46,057 bases of DNA, from positions 1 through 46,057 of the forward strand of contig CALECT010000029.1 of assembly GCA_937949725.1 (NCBI GenBank). The letters are read 5' to 3'. The notes under the pieces were generated by a model, which saw nothing but the letters and a program-made list of their open reading frames with translations, was not told the DNA's origin and did no database searches. This DNA comes from an uncultured Pseudanabaenaceae cyanobacterium. GTDB lineage: Bacteria > Cyanobacteriota > Cyanobacteriia > PCC-9006 > JAAUQQ01. The stretch's first letter is position 1. Every line of letters begins with the position of its first letter. Below are positions 7,891 to 16,681 of the stretch, in pieces. The translations under genes were made by a program, and so were the position numbers.

Positions 7891-9765
7891 TTAATCCCTA
7901 AATCGTTGAAATTCCTGACAATAGCTCTCTGCGAGGACCTTCACGCTCTCTAAGGGAGACTCGGGATTACGGCAGTATTGATTGTGATAGAAACAGCAGG
8001 TTTCACAGCAGTCAGTCGGGCGTCGATGCTGACTCCTGGCGCGATCGCCCTGCCCCATCAGCTTTTGCGGAGAAACGCCTCGAATCAATAATCCATCTCC
8101 CTGCCACTCCACTTCCAGGAGCCCCGTTTCGGCCAAAGCCTGCCAACGCGGATCCTGGGCGATGTCATCAGCCAACTGCAAATAAACCCCACTCCGCTCT
8201 TCCTTTAGCTCGCCACCATAGCGCTGCTTGGGTATGTGGATCTGGGGCAGAGGCTCGTTCAACAAAATTGAAACTTTTACCCCAGGCTCCGCCACATGGA
8301 CTTTATACCGACTGCGCAATTCATCTAAACGGCTGAGCTGCCGGAGCGCATCCGGGCTACCGCCATGGACTAGCAATAAATGTTGGGGCCGAAGGTTGTG
8401 GATGAGCTGGGTCGTGCCCAGGCCATCGCAATGGTCGGTGAGCTGGTAACTGTTGAGATGTAGATCCCCGATTTGCAGACGAGTTGCGAGAACTTGCAAA
8501 CTCCCAGGAGACTGATGGGTAAAGGCTCGGTGCGTTGCCCAGCCAGAGGCATTGGAAGAGAGCTTATCTGTGCGATCTAACCACAGCTCCCAAGCCATAT
8601 CGGAAGTCTGAATAAATGGCCCCCAGTTGGATTCCAAATGAACCAAGAAAAGCCCTGGACGAGCTGCGACATCAGCCGGTAAATCTAAAGGTGGAGCAGC
8701 TAAACGGTGCACATAAGGGCGAACTCGGTCGTCCCAAAACAATGACTGATTACCCGCAAAATTTTGCGTTGTGACTGGCATTTCATCTAGGAGATCTAGA
8801 TAGCGATCGCAACCCAGAGCGACAGGCTCATCCACCCAAATGTCAAACTCCTGGCCGGTACAAAGATGGTGACTACGCAGCAAAACAATCACTTCCTGAG
8901 CAATGCCCAAGGCAGGAACCGGCATCAGAACGGAGCGTCCCTGGCTCAGCGCCTGGAGGAACTGCTCCACAAGTTCGTTTTCCTGCTGGCGACGGCGGGG
9001 ATAACGGTCTGTGCCATAGCTTCCCTCAGTGATGAGTAACTCCGGCTTAAGCCCCCGCAAAGCCTCTAGGTCAAGACCAGTCGTACATCGGGTAGGGGAC
9101 AAGGCACCATCCCCTAAATAAGCAACCCGAGTCGGTTTAGCGAAAGGCTCCCCAGGCAGGAGGCGCATCGGTGAATAAGTGATGACGATCAATGCTGCCC
9201 CCGGCAAATGTCCTGCCGGAAATAGCGTCACGGACAGATCATCCATCAGAACTTGGGGTTCTCCCCAAGGCAGTCCTTGGCAAAAATCAGAGATCTCTAG
9301 CCCAGGCCAATTCAGCGACAGCAAATGGCTCGTTGCTTGGCTGGCAAAGATCGGTAAGCGAGGCCAAGCCCTATGAAGCGCAAGGAGCCCCCGGGCATGG
9401 TCCCCATGGGCATGGCTACAAAAAACAAAATTGACGGTTGATTCTGCCTGACTCGGGACAAGCTCAGCCCCGTCTTTCAAGGTGCTGTCTGTAAAATCAG
9501 TCTCCTCATCCAAACCGTCGGTCGATGGCTGCTGTCGCTCCAAGGCTTCTGCCAACAAAGCCTCAGCCGTCGCGCCGCCACAATCAAATAACAGTTGGTA
9601 AGGTCCCAACTGCAAGCGAATTCCTAAGCCATCAGCTCCGGCTCGAACCGTAGAATCGCCATACAATTCAAAGGCGAGGGGCACCTTACGGCTAGAATTC
9701 ACCGTTTCCCAATCTTGAGACGGAAGCGATGATTCAGACCATCGTTTTTGGGTCGACCGAGCCAT
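7891..9765 (-). CDS. Beta-CASP metallo-beta-lactamase-fold hydrolase with C-terminal Cys cluster
   Basis: 624 residues. The metallo-beta-lactamase core has the zinc motif HAHGDH (118-123), then the Asp-containing AYLGDGALSP, and the region ITEGSYGTDRYPRRRQQE that is typical of beta-CASP nucleases of the CPSF-73/RNase J group. The beta-CASP domain follows, starting near VLMPVPALGIAQEV, and closes with LTDHCDGLG and LLLVHGG. The last 45 residues form a cysteine cluster (CCETCC, then two more cysteines) that could bind zinc or an iron-sulfur centre. An acidic linker (about residues 78-100) is inserted before the zinc motif. By family it is probably an RNA nuclease acting in the cytosol; the substrate is unknown. 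A separate, canonical RNase J is also encoded in this window. Confidence 0.8.
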   Translation of the reverse strand: MARSTQKRWSESSLPSQDWETVNSSRKVPLAFELYGDSTVRAGADGLGIRLQLGPYQLLFDCGGATAEALLAEALERQQPSTDGLDEETDFTDSTLKDGAELVPSQAESTVNFVFCSHAHGDHARGLLALHRAWPRLPIFASQATSHLLSLNWPGLEISDFCQGLPWGEPQVLMDDLSVTLFPAGHLPGAALIVITYSPMRLLPGEPFAKPTRVAYLGDGALSPTRCTTGLDLEALRGLKPELLITEGSYGTDRYPRRRQQENELVEQFLQALSQGRSVLMPVPALGIAQEVIVLLRSHHLCTGQEFDIWVDEPVALGCDRYLDLLDEMPVTTQNFAGNQSLFWDDRVRPYVHRLAAPPLDLPADVAARPGLFLVHLESNWGPFIQTSDMAWELWLDRTDKLSSNASGWATHRAFTHQSPGSLQVLATRLQIGDLHLNSYQLTDHCDGLGTTQLIHNLRPQHLLLVHGGSPDALRQLSRLDELRSRYKVHVAEPGVKVSILLNEPLPQIHIPKQRYGGELKEERSGVYLQLADDIAQDPRWQALAETGLLEVEWQGDGLLIRGVSPQKLMGQGDRARSQHRRPTDCCETCCFYHNQYCRNPESPLESVKVLAESYCQEFQRFRD

Positions 9766-9921
9766 GGCTTAGCTTGCTCCCCTGAAGGCTCGGCAGAAAA
9801 TGCCTTGCACAGTCAGAACAAATGGGCCATTACCAAAGCAATGACCCACAACAGCTTGAACAAAGTCTGAAGCTGCTAAAGATGCGCTCCAAACACAACA
9901 GCCTAGCTCCATCACGGCTGC

Positions 9922-10044
9922 CTAATGGGCAGAACCGTTGCCATGGTAGTTATCGGTATCGTAATAACCGTTCTTAGTCCCAAAGAACAGTGTTGTCGCA
10001 GTAAACAGAGCAGTCAGACCAAACAAAATAAGCTCAGCTTTCAC
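9922..10044 (-). CDS. Small single-pass membrane protein, 40 residues
   Basis: A GTG start (10044-10042) is preceded on the minus strand by GAGGA with a 6-nt spacer, and the frame ends at TAG. The peptide starts MKAELILFGLTALFTATTLF, giving one transmembrane helix (about residues 4-22), followed by a hydrophilic tail FGTKNGYYDTDNYHGNGSAH rich in Tyr, Asp, Asn and His. The design resembles small subunits of thylakoid complexes, but I do not recognise a named family with confidence. It has its own gap on both sides, and a small perfect dyad lies about 20 bp upstream of the start. The coding call rests on the ribosome-binding site, the helix-plus-tail layout and the clean stop. Confidence 0.7.
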   Translation of the reverse strand: MKAELILFGLTALFTATTLFFGTKNGYYDTDNYHGNGSAH

Positions 10045-10050
10045 AACCAA

Positions 10051-10055
10051 TCCTC
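10051..10055 (-). promoter_or_regulatory. Ribosome-binding site deciding the GTG start of the 40-residue protein
   Basis: Reverse-strand GAGGA with a 6-nt spacer to GTG at 10044. It fixes an otherwise easily missed start codon. Confidence 0.6.
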
Positions 10056-10064
10056 ACGGGTAAG

Positions 10065-10079
10065 CAATGGACTCCATTG
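10065..10079. promoter_or_regulatory. Small perfect dyad upstream of the 40-residue gene
   Basis: CAATGG-act-CCATTG, 6-bp arms around a 3-bp centre, about 20 bp upstream of the GTG start on the minus strand. It may be an operator or a small leader hairpin; chance is not excluded. The remaining gap up to 10404 contains no other gene that I can support. Confidence 0.3.
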
Positions 10080-10404
10080 AGTCTCGTCATCATTGTTACT
10101 AAGATCCTGGGCTTTGCGGGGCTTTCTATCAGTATGTAAAGCCCACTGTTCAAGGCTTTGCTTACAAAGTCAGAGTCTCAGCAAGCTGTGGCCCTCGCTC
10201 CAAGAATTGTCCGACCCGCTGGGATCATAGGCCCAAGATGGCTCCCAATCTCTCCAGTGCTTCGGGAGCATCCTCCCTTTACTCACAAACAGTCGACCCA
10301 GACTTTTTATTACAAAACACACTCGAAACGACAACCTCAGCCAGGCGGTAGGCTTGAACTGGCCTCATCGCCAAGACTTCAGATTTCTCCAACTCCCATA
10401 ACCT

Positions 10405-13101
10405 ATGGTTGACCGCGATCGCTGGCTGGCTGAGAACAGCCTCTTCTCCGCACTCTCTCCAGCCGCGCGTCAAGCCCTGGCCACAGCGCTCACGGAGGTC
10501 AAGGTGGCGGCCAATCGGCGTCTTATTTTGGAAGACAGCAGCCCCGAGCAGCTGATAATTCTCCATGAGGGGCAACTGGAGGCTTATCGCACCAGACTGC
10601 TGGGGCCAGCCGAGGTGAGTTTGCTAGGGCCAGGGGCAGTTTTGGGATTGCGATCGCTCCTCCTCGATCAACCGAATCCTCGCACCGTCAATAGTGAAAC
10701 GGATTGCACGATTTGGCAGCTTAGGGGCGATCGCTTCCTCGCCCTGGCTGAGCAATATCCCGAATTTAACGACCTGGTGTCCCAAGATATGGCGGCAGAG
10801 CTAGCCAGCCTCTCCGCCCAGCTCGCCTACGAGAAAGATCGTCAGCAAGCCCTACGCTCCTATGAAGTGAGCCGCGTGACCCGAGGCGTGATTGGCCGCA
10901 GCCGCTACGCCCAGCGCCTCCGACAGAATGTACGCGAGGCCTCCCAAGCAGCGGTTGATCCAAACACCGATAGGCGTTCTCCACTGCTTATCACGGGAGA
11001 ACCAGGCCTCAACAAGGACAACCTGGCAGCCCTGATTCACTTCGGCTCTGGCAATCGCCGCACCCCTATGATTCGCATCGATTGCCAAAGCCTACGGCCC
11101 CAGGATCTATTTGGCCGGAGCGAACAGCCGGGGCTACTGGACTGGCTGGGAGAAGGCACATTGCTACTCAACAATCTCCAGGATCTGCCCACTGCTTTCC
11201 TGCCCGCTATCAGCCAGCTCATTGGCAGCGGGACCTATCAACGCCAAGCTCAAAGCAAGCCATCCAGACCAACGATTCAACGACCCAAACCTGCCCCGGC
11301 CCAACAGCCATCGGTATCGCTCAGCCAAACGAACCAAGCCCAATTAAGTCAAGCTCCAGTCAGCCCAAACCAGGCAACGACAAAAACAGACTCCAACGAA
11401 CATTCAAACGAGTTTCGCACCAGCCGCGCTTGGATCATGGTCGTCGCAGAGCGTAGCCTTCCTGAAGTCACTCCCCTGATTCCAACTCAAATAAAAGTGC
11501 CGCCTCTGCGGGTGCGCAAAGCTGATATTGAAGCTCAGATTAACTATTACCTCGCCCTGGAATGCCGCCGCTGTGGTGAGCAGCGGCCCCAAGTCACTTC
11601 CGAAGCCCTGCGTAGCCTGCAAGGCTACGACTTCCCCGGCAACCTCACTGAGCTCAACAACCTGATCGAACGGGCCATGCGCCAGCGAGAAGCGAATGCG
11701 CCTCTGACCGAAGATATCTTTTGGTCCACGGGCAGCAAAAAGCAGCGCTTTCGCCTCAATCTACTAAATGCTTACCCCGCTTTGCGCCAGTTCCTGCGCA
11801 GCCCTGCCTGGCCCGATCGCCTCAACTACGGCTTCACGGCACCGATTTACGCGATCGTCGTTGCCCTGCTCTTCTTCGGTCCCCAAACCCGCGACCACAA
11901 CTTTGCCCTCAATCTCTTCTGGGCCTGGTGGTGGCCCCTCATCCTCATCAGCTTCCCTTTCGTCGGGCGGCTCTGGTGCTCCGTTTGCCCCTTTATGATT
12001 TACGGCGAAATCACCCAGTGGCTAAAACAAAAGCTCTGGCCCGGCTCCCTGCTGCCTTGGCCAAGAAAATGGGCCGACCGCTGGGGTGGCTGGATTCTCT
12101 TTGGCGGCTTCGCTGCCATTCTGCTGTGGGAAGAGCTGTGGAATCTCGAAAACACGGCCTATCTCTCCGCCTGGCTCTTGGTCATCATTACAGCCGGAGC
12201 CATGATCTGCTCCGCCCTGTTTGAGCGACGATTCTGGTGTCGCTACCTCTGCCCCATCGGCGGCATGAACGGCCTGTTTGCCAAGCTAGCCATGACCGAA
12301 CTCCGGGCCCAACAGGGCATCTGTGCCGCCAGCTGCAACACTTACCAATGCTACAAAGGCGGCCCCGCCCTGGGAGAAGGCCAAGAAACCAACGGCTGCC
12401 CGCTCTACTCCCACCCCGCCCAGCTCAACGACAACCGCAACTGCGTCCTTTGCATGACATGCCTCCAGGCCTGCCCTCATCGCTCCATCGCAGTGAATCT
12501 TCGCCCGCCTGGCATTGAGCTATGGACCAGCCATTTGCCGCTCAGCTATGAAGTGGCCCTGCTGTTTTTACTGTTTGGAGCCGTGCCACTGCATCACTTA
12601 CCGGAGCTGGTGCAAGTCTTAGGCTTCTCTTCAGACATCTTGGCGGAATTTTGGGTTCATGCAGGTTGGTCCATTGGGGCGTTGGTCTTGCCAGGAGTAA
12701 TAGCCCTCCTCGCCCAAGCCATCATCCAACTCCTGCCCCGCCTGCTCAAATCAATCAAGCCAAACCTTTGCCGTCCCCGCAGCTTCACTCAGCTAGCTTA
12801 CGGCTACTTACCCCTGGTTCTGGCTGCAAACCTGGCCCATTATCTAAATCTGGGCCTCACCGAAGCGGGGCAAATCTGGCATGTGACCCTAGCCACCCTT
12901 GGTCTATCGGGTAGCGCTCCAATTACCTGGATTGCAGACCCGGCAGTCATTACGTTTCTCCAAGGAACAACCTTGCTGCTTGGACTATTGCTCAGCATGG
13001 TCCTGACCCAGAAAATTGCCATGCAGCGCTTGGAGCAGCTGTGGCCGCAGCATTTGGGGGCGATCGCCATTACCACCAGCCTTTGGCAATTTATTCTCTA
13101 A
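10405..13101 (+). CDS. cNMP-fold / degenerate sigma54-AAA+ / NapH-NosR-like 4Fe-4S membrane protein
   Basis: 898 residues, a three-part chimera. Residues about 10-135 form a cyclic-nucleotide-binding fold; the phosphate-cassette Arg is kept (PRTV, Arg93) but the usual Glu is not evident. Residues about 155-445 follow the sigma54-activator AAA+ layout (ITGEPGLNK for Walker A, DLFGRSEQPG, GTLLLNNLQDLP for Walker B, YDFPGNLTELNNLIERAM). However the GAFTGA loop is absent, both Walker B acids are Asn, and a Gln/Pro/Ser-rich linker (about 280-335) interrupts the domain. From about 475 the protein is membrane-bound with NapH/NosR-type motifs: CSVCPF (525-528), CRYLCP (612-616), further cysteines at 640, 644, 649 and 665, and a ferredoxin cluster CVLCMTCLQACP (680-690). 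Four or more hydrophobic segments follow. It probably senses or transfers electrons; the physiological role is unknown. Confidence 0.85.
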   Translation: MVDRDRWLAENSLFSALSPAARQALATALTEVKVAANRRLILEDSSPEQLIILHEGQLEAYRTRLLGPAEVSLLGPGAVLGLRSLLLDQPNPRTVNSETDCTIWQLRGDRFLALAEQYPEFNDLVSQDMAAELASLSAQLAYEKDRQQALRSYEVSRVTRGVIGRSRYAQRLRQNVREASQAAVDPNTDRRSPLLITGEPGLNKDNLAALIHFGSGNRRTPMIRIDCQSLRPQDLFGRSEQPGLLDWLGEGTLLLNNLQDLPTAFLPAISQLIGSGTYQRQAQSKPSRPTIQRPKPAPAQQPSVSLSQTNQAQLSQAPVSPNQATTKTDSNEHSNEFRTSRAWIMVVAERSLPEVTPLIPTQIKVPPLRVRKADIEAQINYYLALECRRCGEQRPQVTSEALRSLQGYDFPGNLTELNNLIERAMRQREANAPLTEDIFWSTGSKKQRFRLNLLNAYPALRQFLRSPAWPDRLNYGFTAPIYAIVVALLFFGPQTRDHNFALNLFWAWWWPLILISFPFVGRLWCSVCPFMIYGEITQWLKQKLWPGSLLPWPRKWADRWGGWILFGGFAAILLWEELWNLENTAYLSAWLLVIITAGAMICSALFERRFWCRYLCPIGGMNGLFAKLAMTELRAQQGICAASCNTYQCYKGGPALGEGQETNGCPLYSHPAQLNDNRNCVLCMTCLQACPHRSIAVNLRPPGIELWTSHLPLSYEVALLFLLFGAVPLHHLPELVQVLGFSSDILAEFWVHAGWSIGALVLPGVIALLAQAIIQLLPRLLKSIKPNLCRPRSFTQLAYGYLPLVLAANLAHYLNLGLTEAGQIWHVTLATLGLSGSAPITWIADPAVITFLQGTTLLLGLLLSMVLTQKIAMQRLEQLWPQHLGAIAITTSLWQFIL

Positions 13102-13207
13102 TACCAAATCCTAATAGCTGTCCCCCTAAACTCTCTGCAGGCGAACAGCGGTTCGCCCCTACCGATAAACTGACGGGAATCGGGGGGCACTAAACCGGAT
13201 TTGGTAT
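13101..13207. mobile_element. MITE-like element, copy 1 (107 bp)
   Basis: Ends are perfect 11-bp terminal inverted repeats, ATACCAAATCC and GGATTTGGTAT. It matches copy 2 at 39879-39985 over the same 107 bp with 6 differences by my count. It contains an inner inverted repeat (GCGAAC-agcg-GTTCGC). There is no coding capacity, so movement would need a transposase elsewhere. The terminal TA is in keeping with Tc1/mariner-type (IS630) targets, but no target duplication can be proven. The first base is also the last base of the TAA stop of the preceding gene. Confidence 0.8.
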
Positions 13208-13235
13208 AGCAGCCCGTTGAGACCTCCTCTAATCA

Positions 13236-13271
13236 AAAAGGACCGAGCAGAAATTTCTGCTCGGTCCTTTT
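13236..13271. terminator. Bidirectional intrinsic terminator between the iron-sulfur protein and rnj
   Basis: A 36-bp perfect palindrome (18-bp arms, 13236-13253 and 13254-13271) with AAAA/TTTT outer ends and a GC-rich inner stem. It lies in the convergent gap before the rnj stop at 13368. Confidence 0.85.
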
Positions 13272-13367
13272 CGAACCCTATTCCGAACTTTCAAGAAGTT
13301 GAAAACTAGCAATAGGACAACACTGCGTTAGAGTTTGCAGCTTCCAATCAGGTGAACAACCTAATTC

Positions 13368-15314
13368 CTAGGAAACACCCACCTTCTTCCGGGCAGAAGA
13401 ACGCTTACGGCGAAGACCTGTCTTCGGGGCCTCCTTCTCTCCAGCCTCGGCTACGGCAGGCTCAGCTGCTACAACTTTCTTACGAGTAATCACCTTCTTA
13501 CCCGTTGAAGCAGGCTTATCAGAACCACCAGAAGCACGAGTCGTAATCACCTTCCGCTTCACCTTAGGCTTATCGCTACCGGCGGGAGCCTCAGGCACAA
13601 CCTCGGAAGCATCCTCAGGCTGAACCACCACCATCACCATGGGGCGACTCTGCAATTCACGGCGCAGGCGACGCTGAATCCCAGTTTCGATTTGAGACTG
13701 GACGCCAACCCAATCAATTTCCACTTCGCCCTTGCTAGTGGAACTCTTGAAGTCTGCCCAACGATCCTTCAGCACCATATCCACCTCGCGGAGGATCCAG
13801 CCCTTAAAGCGCTGGTGGTCAGCTGCATTAATAACGCCACGCAGGCGCACCTCAGGCTCGCGCACCAAGTTGCCTTCATTGGTAATGATGACCGTAGTGA
13901 CGATCATGCCGTCTTCAGCCAGTTGCTGACGCTCTTTGAGCGCACGATCATCAACCATGCCCTTACGGGAACCATCCACCAGCTCAATGCCGGAAGGCAC
14001 CTTACCCGCAACATCAATGGAATCTGCGGTGATTTCAACAATGTCGCCATTGTCGATGATGCGGATGTTCTCTTCAGGGATACCCATGCTCTGGCCCGTC
14101 TGAGCATGCTTAACCAACATCCGGTGCTCACCATGCACTGGCAAGAAGAACTTAGGACGGGTCAACGCTAGCATCAACTTCTGATCTTCCTGGCAACCGT
14201 GACCAGAAACGTGGAGACCTTTGCCTTTGCCATAGGCCACATAAGCGCCCTGCTGCATCAACATGTCAATAACGTTGACCACCGAAATGGTGTTACCCGG
14301 AATGGGGTTGGCAGAGAAGATGATGGTGTCACCCTCACGCACCTTGACCTGCTGGTGCTCACCGCGAGCAATGCGAGTCATGGCCGCCATGGTCTCGCCT
14401 TGGGAACCCGTAGACAGAATCAGAACTTCGCTGTCTTTGTAGTTGCGAATCTCCTTGAGTGGCACAAAGAGATTGTCTTCACAGCGCACATAGCCCAATT
14501 CACGCGCCTTCGCAATCACGTTGAGCATGGAGCGCCCAATCACACCCACCTTGCGCTTGTGCTTCGTGGCCAGTTCCAGAATCATATTGACCCGGTGAAC
14601 TGAGGACGCAAAGGTGGTCACCATGACGCGACCTTTTGCAGCCCCAATCTCTCGATCCAAGCCAGGGAAAACGGCTCGCTCAGAAGGCGTAAAGCCAGGA
14701 ACTTCTGAATTGGTGGAGTCACTGATCAGCAACTGCACGCCTTGCTCGCCATATTCAGCCAGCTTCTGGAAGTCAAAGAACTCACCATCAACGGGAGTGT
14801 GGTCAACCTTGAAGTCACCGGTGAAGATGACCACGCCCACAGGGGTGCGAATGGCCAGGGTGAAGCTATCTGCCATGGAGTGGGTGTTGCGGATAAACTC
14901 AATTAAGAAGTTCGAGCCCAGGCGGACGGTATCGCGGGGGCTAACAGTGCGCAGCTCAGTGCGATCGCTCACACCCGCTTCTTCCAACTTGCCGGACAGC
15001 AAAGACAGAGCCAACTTAGGCCCGTAGATCACCGGAATATCAATCTGCTTCAGGTGAAAAGCAATGCCACCAATATGGTCTTCGTGACCGTGGGTGACAA
15101 TCATGCCCTTAATGCGGTCTTGGTTCTCCCGCAAATAGGTCATGTCGGGCAGAACGATGTTCACGCCGTGCATTCCATCGGAAGGGAAGGCTAGGCCAGC
15201 ATCCACCAGGATGATCTCATCACCGTACTCAAACACACAGGTATTCTTGCCAATCTCATGGAGGCCACCCAGGGGGATTACCTTGAGCGCTTCCTTAGAA
15301 TTGCGATTAGCCAT
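13368..15314 (-). CDS. rnj: Ribonuclease J
   Basis: 648 residues. The metallo-beta-lactamase zinc motif HGHEDH is at 75-80, followed by GDFKVD (Asp about 167). The beta-CASP region carries ILSTGSQGE and the zinc-site motif SGHG, and PVHGEHRML follows. RNase J is a 5'-to-3' exonuclease and endonuclease in mRNA decay and rRNA maturation. From about residue 555 the protein has a basic, low-complexity tail with the phrase K-V-I-T-x-R repeated (KRKVITTRASGG, KKVITRKKV). ATG at 15314 has AGGAG 4 nt upstream. It is downstream of dapA on the same strand, 382 bp away, an arrangement I know from other cyanobacteria. Confidence 0.93.
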   Translation of the reverse strand: MANRNSKEALKVIPLGGLHEIGKNTCVFEYGDEIILVDAGLAFPSDGMHGVNIVLPDMTYLRENQDRIKGMIVTHGHEDHIGGIAFHLKQIDIPVIYGPKLALSLLSGKLEEAGVSDRTELRTVSPRDTVRLGSNFLIEFIRNTHSMADSFTLAIRTPVGVVIFTGDFKVDHTPVDGEFFDFQKLAEYGEQGVQLLISDSTNSEVPGFTPSERAVFPGLDREIGAAKGRVMVTTFASSVHRVNMILELATKHKRKVGVIGRSMLNVIAKARELGYVRCEDNLFVPLKEIRNYKDSEVLILSTGSQGETMAAMTRIARGEHQQVKVREGDTIIFSANPIPGNTISVVNVIDMLMQQGAYVAYGKGKGLHVSGHGCQEDQKLMLALTRPKFFLPVHGEHRMLVKHAQTGQSMGIPEENIRIIDNGDIVEITADSIDVAGKVPSGIELVDGSRKGMVDDRALKERQQLAEDGMIVTTVIITNEGNLVREPEVRLRGVINAADHQRFKGWILREVDMVLKDRWADFKSSTSKGEVEIDWVGVQSQIETGIQRRLRRELQSRPMVMVVVQPEDASEVVPEAPAGSDKPKVKRKVITTRASGGSDKPASTGKKVITRKKVVAAEPAVAEAGEKEAPKTGLRRKRSSARKKVGVS

Positions 15315-15696
15315 GTTACTCCTTAGCTTTCAAACACTTGTTATAGACACGAAACTTACGGGTGAGACCGCTCCCAAGAGACGGGGGAGGGAATCTCACG
15401 GTGCGCCAACCTTGCAAGGAGATAGTTGTGAAACGAACTATTCCGGCTACCGTAGCGACGCAATGCCTCGCAGTCGAGGCAAGATTGTCAGGAATTAATG
15501 TTTAAACCACAGTGCAAATCAACGGATTTGATTCAGCAGGGTCAAATAACCTGAAAAAACTAATAGGGCAAAGCCATCAATCAAAAATGAAATCTAGACT
15601 CGAATCAAACTCACAGTCAAACCAACTGGCATAGAAGCCCTACATCAACGAAAACTCGCATCAAGCCCAAACCTTCTAAACTCAAAGACTAAAGCC
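15315..15696. other. 382-bp gap: rnj leader region with a small hairpin
   Basis: No gene seen. A 7-bp perfect stem with a 4-nt loop (TGCCTCG-cagt-CGAGGCA, 15464-15481) lies about 150 bp upstream of the rnj start on the minus strand. The size suggests that rnj has its own promoter and a long leader; no clear promoter hexamers were identified. Confidence 0.35.
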
Positions 15697-16590
15697 TCAT
15701 GCTTTAGACGAAATTCCTAAATCATTCAAAACAGCCTTCAGCTTTTGCGTAACTTCTTCGGAAACCTCCACCAGGGGAGAACGAACACTACCTACTTCCC
15801 AACCCTGCAGTGCTAATGCAGCTTTTACGGGAACCGGATTGGTCATAAGAAACAACGTCTTAAATAAGGGTTGTAGTCGAAGGTGAATATCTCGGGCCTT
15901 AGCCACATTGCCAGATTCAAAGGCTTGCACCATGCCTTGGAGGTCATCTCCCACCAAGTGGCTTGCCACACTCACGATACCTGCGCCCCCCACAGATAGC
16001 ATCGGTAGGGTCAAGGCGTCATCCCCAGCATAAACGGCAAACTCAGAAGGTGCCAGTCTTCTAATTTCGCTAGCCTGATCAAGGCTACCACTCGCCTCTT
16101 TGATAGCAGTGATACTGGGCACCTGAGCCAATCGCACCACGGTTTCAGGCAAGAGGTTAGAACCCGTTCGACCAGGAATGTTGTACAGCATCATCGGGAT
16201 GTCGGGACAAGCTCTCGCGATCGCCTCAAAATGACGATACATTCCCTCTTGGGGCGGCTTGTTGTAGTAAGGCACGACTTGCAGCGTACCGTCAAGTCCC
16301 AGAGCTTGTGCTTTACGGGTTGCTTCAATGGCTTCCTGAGTCGAATTAGACCCAGTACCGGCCATGACTTTAGCTTTCCCTTCCACGGCGGCTTTTACAA
16401 CACGAAATAGCTCATATTCCTCATCCCAGGACAGGGTGGGGGATTCACCAGTCGTTCCGCAGAGTAAAACCGTATCTGTACCATGGTCCGCCAGATGGGT
16501 CGCAAGGGATTCGGCTACGGCATAGTTAACCTTTCCCTCGCGATCAAACGGGGTAATCATTGCGGTTAAGACCCGCCCAAAATTAGTCAC
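15697..16590 (-). CDS. dapA: 4-hydroxy-tetrahydrodipicolinate synthase
   Basis: 297 residues, normal for DapA. Signature features are [13 protein letters not shown] near the N-terminus, the catalytic Tyr in [11 protein letters not shown] and the Schiff-base Lys in [10 protein letters not shown]. The enzyme condenses pyruvate with aspartate semialdehyde, the first dedicated step to diaminopimelate (for peptidoglycan) and lysine. The start is GTG at 16590, supported by AGGA five bases upstream on the minus strand. It follows asd after 91 bp that contain an 11-bp-stem hairpin, so the two consecutive pathway enzymes are probably co-transcribed, with the hairpin perhaps tuning the ratio. Confidence 0.94.
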   Translation of the reverse strand: MTNFGRVLTAMITPFDREGKVNYAVAESLATHLADHGTDTVLLCGTTGESPTLSWDEEYELFRVVKAAVEGKAKVMAGTGSNSTQEAIEATRKAQALGLDGTLQVVPYYNKPPQEGMYRHFEAIARACPDIPMMLYNIPGRTGSNLLPETVVRLAQVPSITAIKEASGSLDQASEIRRLAPSEFAVYAGDDALTLPMLSVGGAGIVSVASHLVGDDLQGMVQAFESGNVAKARDIHLRLQPLFKTLFLMTNPVPVKAALALQGWEVGSVRSPLVEVSEEVTQKLKAVLNDLGISSKA

Positions 16591-16649
16591 GCGATTCCTC
16601 GCTCCATCCAGGGATTAATCATTCAGTCTTCGGTGAGGCTGTGCGGCAG

Positions 16650-16675
16650 CTAAGTCAGCCTCACGGCTGACTTAG
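16650..16675 (-). terminator. Hairpin between asd and dapA, possible attenuating or partial terminator
   Basis: Perfect 11-bp stem (16650-16660 and 16665-16675) with a 4-nt loop, 7 bases after the asd stop. There is no U-tract on the minus-strand side, so full intrinsic termination is doubtful. It may stabilise the asd mRNA 3' end or mark a processing site. Confidence 0.5.
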
Positions 16676-16681
16676 AGGTGT

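Noticed and set aside
11082..11456. Frame inside the iron-sulfur chimera
   Set aside because: Shadow of the real gene; composition reflects the Gln/Pro linker.
13101..13207. Riboswitch or structured RNA
   Set aside because: A second copy of the same length with terminal inverted repeats in an unrelated place fits a mobile repeat better.
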